Source: Candidatus Competibacteraceae bacterium (GTDB taxonomy: Bacteria > Pseudomonadota > Gammaproteobacteria > Competibacterales > Competibacteraceae). Taken from it: DNA of 6,905 bases. The notes under the pieces are model-generated. The model did not search any database, was not told the DNA's origin, and worked only from the letters and a program-made list of their open reading frames with translations. The stretch lies in contig JAAUQA010000168.1 of NCBI GenBank assembly GCA_012032855.1, positions 1 through 6,905 of the forward strand. Reading direction: 5' to 3'. The translations under genes and the position numbers were made by a program. Position 1 is the stretch's first letter. Each line of letters opens with the position of its first letter. Shown here piece by piece: positions 1-5,410 of this stretch.

Positions 1-1
1 T

Positions 2-43
2 GAGCTTGCGAAGCGCATCAATCGAGAGCCAACCGGCCAATGA
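2..43 (+). CDS. Possible 3' end of an unidentified rightward gene (partial)
   Basis: The frame starting at base 2 reads ELAKRINREPTGQ and stops at TGA 41-43. The composition is plausible for a protein C-terminus, and such a gene would converge on the leftward adenosyltransferase gene. Only 13 codons are visible, so the frame could be open by chance and no function can be assigned. The next frame (bases 4-120) is also open but looks less protein-like. Confidence 0.2.
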   Translation, partial: ELAKRINREPTGQ

Positions 44-51
44 TGCGCTTC
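10..51. repeat. Perfect 11-bp inverted repeat with 20-nt spacer
   Basis: GAAGCGCATCA at 10-20 is exactly the reverse complement of TGATGCGCTTC at 41-51. The loop contains a further small GCC/GGC pairing. The right arm begins on the TGA that may end the upstream gene. Neither strand has a T-run after the stem, so it is not a typical intrinsic terminator. It could be an mRNA 3'-end stem-loop between convergent genes. Confidence 0.5.
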
Positions 52-91
52 CTTCGTCAGCACATCCTACCAAGCTGGCAAGCCGGTATCT

Positions 92-121
92 ACCCGACAG
101 ATTCGTCAAAACAAGTCGGGT
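92..121. repeat. 7-bp inverted repeat just downstream of the adenosyltransferase gene
   Basis: ACCCGAC (92-98) pairs with GTCGGGT (115-121) across a 16-nt loop. It begins six bases after the leftward gene's stop codon, where a 3'-end hairpin would be expected. There is no U-rich tail on either strand, so calling it a terminator would be a guess. Confidence 0.3.
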
Positions 122-127
122 GAAGCA

Positions 128-703
128 CTAACCTTCGGTCGGCTGGATTTTTTTCCGTTTCCGGTCGTGCCGCCATAACACTTCCTGACCGCCCTCGTCA
201 CGGGCCAGAATACGACACAGCACGAAGAGCAAATCTGACAGCCGGTTGATATAAGCTTGACCATGAGAATTGATGGTCTCTTGACGGGCCAAACGCACCG
301 TATGTCGTTCGGCGCGTCGGCAAACCGCTCTCGCCAGATGACAAGCCGCTGCAGCGGGACCGCCGCCGGGCAGAATGAACTCCTTTAACGGCGGAAGATC
401 AGCATTGAAGGCGTCCAATTCCTGCTCCAATCCGGTTACGTCATCCGCTTGAATGGCCTCATAGCCAGGCATGCTCAATTCGCCACCCAAATCGAATAGC
501 TTGTGTTGTACTTCGCTTAAGCAATCACGAATGGTTGTGCGGATGTCGTATACCAGCACCATGCCGATGGTGCAATTCAGTTCGTCCACTTGGCCGATGG
601 TTTCGATGCGTAGGCTATCTTTATCAACGCGCTCGCCGCCGCCCAAACCGGTAGTGCCTTTGTCACCGGTCCGGGTGTAAATTTTGGAAAGTCGATGTCC
701 CAT
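128..703 (-). CDS. PduO-type cob(I)alamin adenosyltransferase
   Basis: This 191-residue protein belongs to the PduO/MMAB family. The family transfers the adenosyl group of ATP to cob(I)alamin to make coenzyme B12 (adenosylcobalamin) in the cytoplasm. The N-terminal ATP-binding signature KIYTRTGDKGTTGL is at residues 7-20, followed by IGQVDELN (36-43). The FILPGGG segment is at 109-115. RAVCRRAER at 125-133 carries the Arg/Arg/Glu/Arg set (R125, R129, E132, R133) matching the active-site cluster of human MMAB. YINRLSDLLF (151-160) is the C-terminal family motif. The reading frame extends to a GTG at 730, but I prefer the ATG at 701-703: MGHRLSKIYTRTGD is a typical family beginning and a purine-rich AGGAA lies just upstream. 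Length is normal and the gene looks intact. It is transcribed away from tRNA-Val; I see no convincing promoter and no cobalamin riboswitch in the short upstream region. Confidence 0.93.
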   Translation of the reverse strand: MGHRLSKIYTRTGDKGTTGLGGGERVDKDSLRIETIGQVDELNCTIGMVLVYDIRTTIRDCLSEVQHKLFDLGGELSMPGYEAIQADDVTGLEQELDAFNADLPPLKEFILPGGGPAAAACHLARAVCRRAERHTVRLARQETINSHGQAYINRLSDLLFVLCRILARDEGGQEVLWRHDRKRKKIQPTEG

Positions 704-827
704 GCGTGGTTCCTGTTCAGATCGTTGCACTTAATGCATCTAACATAACAAGTTTAGTTGCGCTCGGCTAATGCCTCATCATTTTAGGTGTCTGGAACAA
801 AAATCCCCCGGAATTCATAGACAATAC

Positions 828-856
828 TTGCCAACGGCACGTTGCTTCGGTAATCT
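828..856 (+). promoter_or_regulatory. Sigma70-type promoter for tRNA-Val
   Basis: A -35 box TTGCCA (828-833) and a -10 box TAATCT (851-856) are separated by exactly 17 bases. A start near A863 would give a leader of about nine bases before the tRNA at 872. The bases just after the -10 box are TCCCCC. A GC-rich discriminator of this kind is typical of stable-RNA promoters under stringent control, which is an inference here. Confidence 0.65.
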
Positions 857-871
857 TCCCCCATCAACAAC

Positions 872-948
872 AGGCGCGTAGCTCAGCTGGTTAGAGCACC
901 ACCTTGACATGGTGGGGGTCGTTGGTTCGAGTCCAATCGCGCCTACCA
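872..948 (+). tRNA. tRNA-Val (anticodon GAC)
   Basis: This is a complete 77-nt cloverleaf. The acceptor stem AGGCGCG pairs with CGCGCCT. The D arm is GCTC/GAGC. The anticodon stem CCACC/GGTGG encloses the loop TTGACAT, giving anticodon GAC, which reads GUC and GUU valine codons. The T arm is GTTGG/CCAAT with loop TTCGAGT and one G-U closing pair. The 3' CCA is encoded (946-948). The anticodon arm and variable loop match the E. coli valV/valW type as I recall it. It is flanked by its own promoter and terminator, so it appears to be a single-gene unit ahead of thrS. Confidence 0.97.
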
Positions 949-976
949 CATTTCGACGGCGTAGAATACTTCATAT

Positions 977-1030
977 AAAGGCGTGCCGTTCCTTCCGAAA
1001 GGAAGCAAGCGCGGCTCGCCTTTTTGTTTT
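977..1030 (+). terminator. Intrinsic terminator after tRNA-Val
   Basis: AAAGGCG (977-983) pairs with CGCCTTT (1017-1023), and GCCG (985-988) with CGGC (1012-1015) across a single T-T mismatch. A nested stem CTTCC/GGAAG (992-996, 1001-1005) is capped by a GAAA tetraloop. The 3' side runs into TTTTTGTTTT. It separates the tRNA unit from thrS, which starts 38 bases further on. Confidence 0.85.
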
Positions 1031-1068
1031 CCCGATTTTGAGAGACGGATTATTTAGGAAACGCAGTC

Positions 1069-2983
1069 ATGCCGGTTATCGCACTTCCCGACGGTAGTCA
1101 GCGCGAATTCGATCACCCCGTGCCCGTTCATGAGGTGGCAGCCAGTCTTGGTGCGGGTTTGGCCAAAGCGGCTTTAGCCGCCAAGGTCGACGGCTCGCTG
1201 GTCGATACCTCTTTTGTGATTGAACAGGATGCTACTGTAACAATCATCACCGCGCGCGACCCCGAAGGACTGGACATCATCCGTCATTCCACGGCGCATT
1301 TGTTGGCGCATGCCGTTAAGCAACTGTATCCGTCCGCCCAGGTCACTATCGGCCCGGTCATTGACAACGGTTTTTATTACGATTTCGCTTTCGAACGCCC
1401 GTTTACGCCGGAAGATTTGGAGCAGATCGAAGCGCGCATGACGGCATTGGCTAGCGACAACGCCACTGTGGAACGCTTACTGATGCCGCGTGACGAGGCT
1501 GTCTCACTATTCCGCGAGATGGGCGAAGCGTATAAGGCTGAAATCATCGCTGGTATTCCTGAAGCCGAGGCGATTTCTCTGTACCGCCAGGGCGATTTTA
1601 TCGATCTGTGCCGTGGGCCCCATGTGCCTAACATCGGACACCTCAAGGCGTTCAAACTGATGAAGGTAGCCGGGGCTTATTGGCGGGGTGACTCCAATAA
1701 CGAGATGTTGCAACGGATCTACGGCACGGCTTGGCCGGATGCCAAAGCGCTGAAGGTCTATTTGCACCGTTTGGAAGAGGCGGAAAAGCGCGATCATCGC
1801 CGCATCGCCAAGGCGCTGGACCTGTTCCACGTGCAAGAAGAAGCGCCGGGCATGGTGTTTTGGCATGACAACGGCTGGTCGATTTATACCACGATTCAGA
1901 ATTATATCCGCCAGCTATTGCGCGAGCACGGCTATCAAGAGGTTCATACCCCGCAGATCGTAGATCGCAGTTTATGGGAAAAATCCGGGCATTGGGACAA
2001 GTTCGCCGACGAGATTTTCATCACTCACTCGGAGAACCGGGACTATGCCCTGAAGCCCATGAATTGTCCCTGTCACATTCAAATCTACAATCAAGGGTTG
2101 AAAAGCTATCGGGATCTGCCATTGCGACTCGCTGAATTCGGTTCCTGTCATCGCAACGAGCTGTCCGGAGCATTGCACGGGTTGATGCGGGTGCGCAATT
2201 TCGTCCAGGATGATGCGCATATTTTCTGTACTGAAGAACAAATCCAGCCCGAAGTATCGGCCTTTATGGATTTGATGTTTGAAGTCTACGCGGCCTTTGG
2301 ATTCGACGATATTCTGATTGCCTTATCCACCGGCCGGAAAAACGCGTCGGTAGCGATGAGATCTGGGACAAAGCGGAACAGGCGTTGGAACTGGCGTTGA
2401 ACAAGCGAGGCCTGCCCTGGAAACGGCAACCCGGAGAAGGTGCGTTTTACGGCCCGAAAATCGATTTTTCCCTGCGCGATTGTTTGGATCGAGTGTGGCA
2501 ATGCGGCACCGTGCAGGTCGATTTCAATATGCCCGGTCGGTTGGATGCCAGCTATGTCGGCGAAGACGGTAGTCGGCGCGCACCGGTCATGTTGCATCGT
2601 GCGATTCTCGGATCATTGGAACGCTTCATTGGTATCTTGATCGAACAGTACGCCGGTGCGTTGCCTACCTGGCTGGCACCGACTCAAACTGTGGTGTTGA
2701 CGATCACCGATCAACAGCACGATTATGCGCTAGCCGTAAAAAATCGCTTACCCAACAAGGCTTCCGCGTTAAAGCGGACTTGAGAAACGAAAAAATCGGC
2801 TTTAAAATCCGCGAGCACACCTTGCAACGTGTACCCTATTTGCTTGTCGTTGGTGATCGCGAAGTCGAAACCGAAACCGTTGCAGTGCGCAAGCGTAATG
2901 GCGACGACCTGGGTAGTATGAACCTTGCCGCGTTCCTGGAACGGCTCAGTGCCGATGTCGCCAACCGCAGTCGTAGTGATTAA
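1069..2983 (+). CDS. thrS: Threonyl-tRNA synthetase, interrupted by two frameshifts
   Basis: ThrRS activates threonine and charges tRNA-Thr, and it edits Ser-tRNA-Thr. With two missing bases restored the protein is 638 residues, against about 642 in E. coli. Domains in order: TGS (about 1-61); editing domain with H73, H77, C181 and H185; class II catalytic domain (about 243-535) with zinc ligands C333 and H384, motif 2 Arg R362, and the third His ligand in [10 protein letters not shown]; anticodon-binding domain (about 536-638). The ATG at 1069 gives the typical start [10 protein letters not shown] and has AGGAA at 1056-1060, eight bases upstream. As written, the first frame stops at 2400 (443 residues). 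Similarity continues in a second frame from about 2332 to 2740 and a third from about 2741 to the TAA at 2981. Two conserved-motif substitutions are present: NCPCH for NCPGH (C335) and NELSG for NEPSG (L365). Either sequence errors or real gene decay would explain this; infC downstream shows the same defect. Confidence 0.93.
2329..2333 (+). other. thrS: thrS frameshift 1 (one C missing)
   Basis: The 1069 frame reads ALST up to ACC 2329-2331 and then departs from the family. Adding one C to the CC at 2330-2331 gives [19 protein letters not shown], which matches the strongly conserved ThrRS motif 'STRPEKRxGSDExWD'. The lesion is therefore a one-base loss at codon 422. Confidence 0.93.
2738..2743 (+). 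other. thrS: thrS frameshift 2 (one A missing in A6 run)
   Basis: Upstream of the six-A run the frame reads DYALAV; downstream the family sequence resumes in another frame as [20 protein letters not shown]. Lengthening the run to seven A joins them as [10 protein letters not shown] near residues 557-560, inside the anticodon-binding domain. Without correction this frame stops at TGA 2781-2783. Confidence 0.9.
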
Positions 2984-3000
2984 CCACCACCAAACGCTTT

Positions 3001-3016
3001 GGAGGATTGAATTATA
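3001..3016 (+). promoter_or_regulatory. infC: infC ribosome binding site and non-AUG start
   Basis: GGAGG at 3001-3005 is followed by an in-frame TGA (3008-3010), then ATT (3011-3013), then ATA (3014-3016). No ATG, GTG or TTG lies in frame until GTG 3062, which would delete the conserved IRLNEEIT segment. The start is therefore ATA (spacing 8) or ATT (spacing 5). In E. coli the AUU start of infC is what lets IF3 repress its own translation, so the same control is likely here. Confidence 0.8.
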
Positions 3017-3531
3017 GCCACTAACAAGATTCGGCTGAATGAAGAAATTACAGCGCGGGAAGTGCGCTTGATTGATCAAGAGGGTGAACAGGTCGGAGTA
3101 GTCTCCCTTGAAGACGCCATACGCAGTGCTGAACAAGCCGAACTGGATCTTGTAGAAATCTCCCCAACTGCTAAACCGCCGGTTTGCCGTATCATGGATT
3201 ACGGTAAATTTCGGTTTGAACAGAACAAAAAGCGCAGGAAGCCAGGAAAAAGCAGAAGCAAATTCAAGTCAAGGAGGTCAAGTTTCGTCCCGGCACCGAA
3301 GAAGGAGACTATCAGGTCAAGCTGCGCAACCTGGTCCGCTTCCTCAGCGACGGAGACAAAACCAAGGTCACCTTACGGTTCCGAGGTCGGGAGATGGCTC
3401 ATCAGGATCTGGGGTTCAAATTGTTAAAACGTGTCGAAGCCGACTTAATCGACTACGGTACAGTAGAACAATATCCGAAAATGGAAGGGCGGCAGATGGT
3501 CATGGTCGTCGCCCCGTTGAAAAATAAATAA
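3014..3531 (+). CDS. infC: Translation initiation factor IF3, interrupted by one frameshift
   Basis: IF3 binds the 30S subunit, keeps it from joining 50S, and checks the start codon and initiator tRNA. With one A restored in the A5 run at 3227-3231, the protein is about 172 residues, close to the 180 of E. coli. The N-terminal domain is conserved: [16 protein letters not shown], then [20 protein letters not shown]. The linker ([20 protein letters not shown]) follows, then the C-terminal domain with [36 protein letters not shown] and a final VVAPLKNK. The start is non-AUG; I chose ATA 3014 for its spacing, with ATT 3011 as alternative. As written, the frame runs off at residue 72-73, exactly between the two domains, and stops at 3427. 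The C-terminal domain has no start of its own. The gene lies 30 bases after thrS and is probably co-transcribed with it. Confidence 0.92.
3227..3231 (+). other. infC: infC frameshift (one A missing in A5 run)
   Basis: The first frame reads [12 protein letters not shown]; adding one A gives [16 protein letters not shown], the usual IF3 linker, and then the full C-terminal domain to TAA 3529-3531. The lost base is in the AAAAA run at the junction of the N-domain and the linker. Confidence 0.93.
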
Positions 3532-3592
3532 GGCGATCCAAACCATGCCGTGAGTTCAATGGGATCGCCATGACCTGATTGAAAAGATGGAG
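3532..3592 (+). promoter_or_regulatory. Possible L20 translational operator: H-type pseudoknot before rpmI
   Basis: GGCGATCC (3532-3539), starting right after the infC stop, pairs perfectly with GGATCGCC (3562-3569). Within its loop, TTCAAT (3555-3560) is perfectly complementary to ATTGAA (3578-3583), downstream of the stem. Loop lengths of 15, 1 and 8 nt allow an H-type pseudoknot. Its second stem ends five bases before the rpmI Shine-Dalgarno (GGAG 3589-3592). In E. coli, bL20 represses rpmI, and rplT by coupling, through a pseudoknot in this region. That this is the same control is an inference; a simple TTCAAT/ATTGAA hairpin is a competing fold. Confidence 0.5.
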
Positions 3593-3597
3593 TGATC

Positions 3598-3795
3598 ATG
3601 CCAAAGATTAAAACTAACCGCGGTGCCGCAAAGCGTTTCTCGCGCACCGGCTCCGGCGGTTTCAAATGTTCTCATTCGCACGCCCGTCATATTTTGACGA
3701 AAAAGACGCCTAAGCGGAAACGGCACCTGCGGGGAACGACTATGGTTCACAAGGCCGATGTTCCGCTGGTGCGGCGCATGATGCCTTACGGTTAA
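3598..3795 (+). CDS. rpmI: 50S ribosomal protein bL35
   Basis: This 65-residue protein has exactly the usual family length. bL35 is a small, very basic protein that packs into 23S rRNA of the large subunit. Visible signatures are the start [14 protein letters not shown], the GSGGFK turn, and the block [17 protein letters not shown] at 30-46. The ATG at 3598 is chosen over the GTG six bases upstream because family members begin MPKIKT and GGAG (3589-3592) lies five bases before it. It follows infC by 66 bases and precedes rplT by 15, consistent with an rpmI-rplT unit under bL20 control. No defects are seen. Confidence 0.97.
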   Translation: MPKIKTNRGAAKRFSRTGSGGFKCSHSHARHILTKKTPKRKRHLRGTTMVHKADVPLVRRMMPYG

Positions 3796-3810
3796 TGGAG
3801 GGTATGCATT

Positions 3811-4173
3811 ATGTCGCGTGTTAAACGGGGAGTGATTGCTCGCGCCCGGCACAAGAAGGTGATGCAAAAGGCGAAAGGGTATTACGGTGCCCGCAGCCGG
3901 GTTTATCGGGTCGCTAAGCAGGCTGTTACCAAAGCGGGCCAGTATGCCTATCGGGATCGCCGCCAGCGGAAGCGGCAATTCCGTGCCCTATGGATTGTGC
4001 GCATCAATGCCGCGGCTCGGGAAAACGGCTTGAGTTATAGCCGTCTCATGGACGGGCTGAATAAAGCCGCCATTGTTGTTGACCGTAAGGTGCTGGCGGA
4101 TTTGGCTGTGCAAGACAAGCCTGCATTTGCGGCCCTCGCAGAAAAAGCCAGGGTTGCCTTGAACGTCGCATAA
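3811..4173 (+). CDS. rplT: 50S ribosomal protein bL20
   Basis: bL20 is an early 23S rRNA-binding protein needed for large-subunit assembly; in E. coli it also represses its own operon. The 120 residues match the family (about 118). The basic N-terminal tail [17 protein letters not shown] leads into [19 protein letters not shown]. The globular part contains [20 protein letters not shown] (52-71), then [10 protein letters not shown]. The ATG at 3811 has GGAGG at 3797-3801 with nine bases of spacing; another ATG at 3804 is out of frame. It follows rpmI by 15 bases, so translational coupling is plausible, and it is followed by an intrinsic terminator. The gene appears intact. Confidence 0.97.
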   Translation: MSRVKRGVIARARHKKVMQKAKGYYGARSRVYRVAKQAVTKAGQYAYRDRRQRKRQFRALWIVRINAAARENGLSYSRLMDGLNKAAIVVDRKVLADLAVQDKPAFAALAEKARVALNVA

Positions 4174-4207
4174 CCTTAAACCGTATCGTTATCCGGTCAT
4201 GTTAGAG

Positions 4208-4237
4208 GGGAAAGGCCCACCAACCTTTCCCTTTTTT
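4208..4237 (+). terminator. Intrinsic terminator after rplT
   Basis: GGGAAAGG (4208-4215) and CCTTTCCC (4224-4231) form a perfect 8-bp stem with an 8-nt loop, followed at once by six T (4232-4237). It lies 34 bases past the rplT stop and probably ends the thrS-infC-rpmI-rplT transcript. Partial read-through into pheST cannot be excluded. Confidence 0.9.
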
Positions 4238-4252
4238 GTTGGGCGCGCTATA

Positions 4253-4296
4253 GCGCAACCCCTATCAATCGATTCGATTGTAGGGATAAGTTGCGC
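4253..4296 (+). repeat. Long 17-bp hairpin in the pheS leader
   Basis: Three stacked stems form one hairpin: GCGCAAC with GTTGCGC (4253-4259, 4290-4296), CCCTA with TAGGG (4260-4264, 4281-4285) and CAATC with GATTG (4266-4270, 4276-4280). The loop is five bases, with a one-base bulge on the 5' side and an ATAA bulge on the 3' side. The 12-bp palindrome GCGCTATAGCGC (4245-4256) overlaps the 5' arm, so it and the long hairpin cannot form together. There is no T-run after it. Its role is unknown: an mRNA leader element, a protein-binding site, or a small repeat are all possible. Confidence 0.6.
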
Positions 4297-4310
4297 GACA
4301 AAACAAAGCT

Positions 4311-4363
4311 ATGGCTGAACCTCCTAATCAAAATAGTTCAGCTATATCAGAACGTCCCGGGAG
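4311..4363 (+). promoter_or_regulatory. pheS leader hairpin whose loop can pair with the pheS Shine-Dalgarno
   Basis: ATGGCTGAAC (4311-4320) pairs with GTTCAGCTAT (4336-4345), ten pairs with one G-U. The loop begins CTCCT (4321-4325), which can pair with the pheS Shine-Dalgarno GGGAG (4359-4363), four Watson-Crick pairs plus one U-G. Such a pseudoknot would hide the ribosome site. The hairpin is visible in the sequence; the loop pairing and any control by it are inferred. Confidence 0.45.
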
Positions 4364-4369
4364 ACATGA

Positions 4370-5389
<1,020 letters not shown>

Positions 5390-5410
5390 CTTCACGATGA
5401 AGGCGAAACA

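Noticed and set aside
704..870. Cobalamin riboswitch upstream of the adenosyltransferase gene
   Set aside because: The region is too short and I see no B12-box-like sequence on the leftward strand.
1024..1055. Possible thrS promoter TTGTTT with GATTAT
   Set aside because: The match is weak, the first box lies in the terminator T-run, and it would leave almost no leader before the ribosome site.
909..1097. Rightward 62-codon ORF overlapping tRNA-Val and the terminator
   Set aside because: It lies over a clear tRNA and an intrinsic terminator and resembles no protein.
1377..1866. Leftward ORFs of 92 and 119 codons inside thrS
   Set aside because: They are antisense shadows of a strongly conserved ThrRS reading frame.
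3216..3527. 103-codon ORF overlapping the C-terminal half of infC
   Set aside because: It is neither IF3 frame; it is a low-complexity shadow, while the true C-domain frame runs to 3531.
3217..3531. IF3 C-terminal domain as a separately started gene (split IF3)
   Set aside because: That frame has a TGA at 3217-3219 and no start codon with a ribosome site before the linker, so it is better explained by a lost base.
4239..4268. Possible pheS promoter TTGGGC with TATCAA at 18-base spacing
   Set aside because: Only half of each consensus box is matched and the spacer is a palindrome; too weak to list.
4199..4318. Small ORF reading MLEGKGPPTFPFFV that might be a pheL-like attenuation leader peptide
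   Set aside because: Its Phe codons are simply the terminator's 3' arm and T-run, not upstream of it. There is no ribosome binding site before its ATG.
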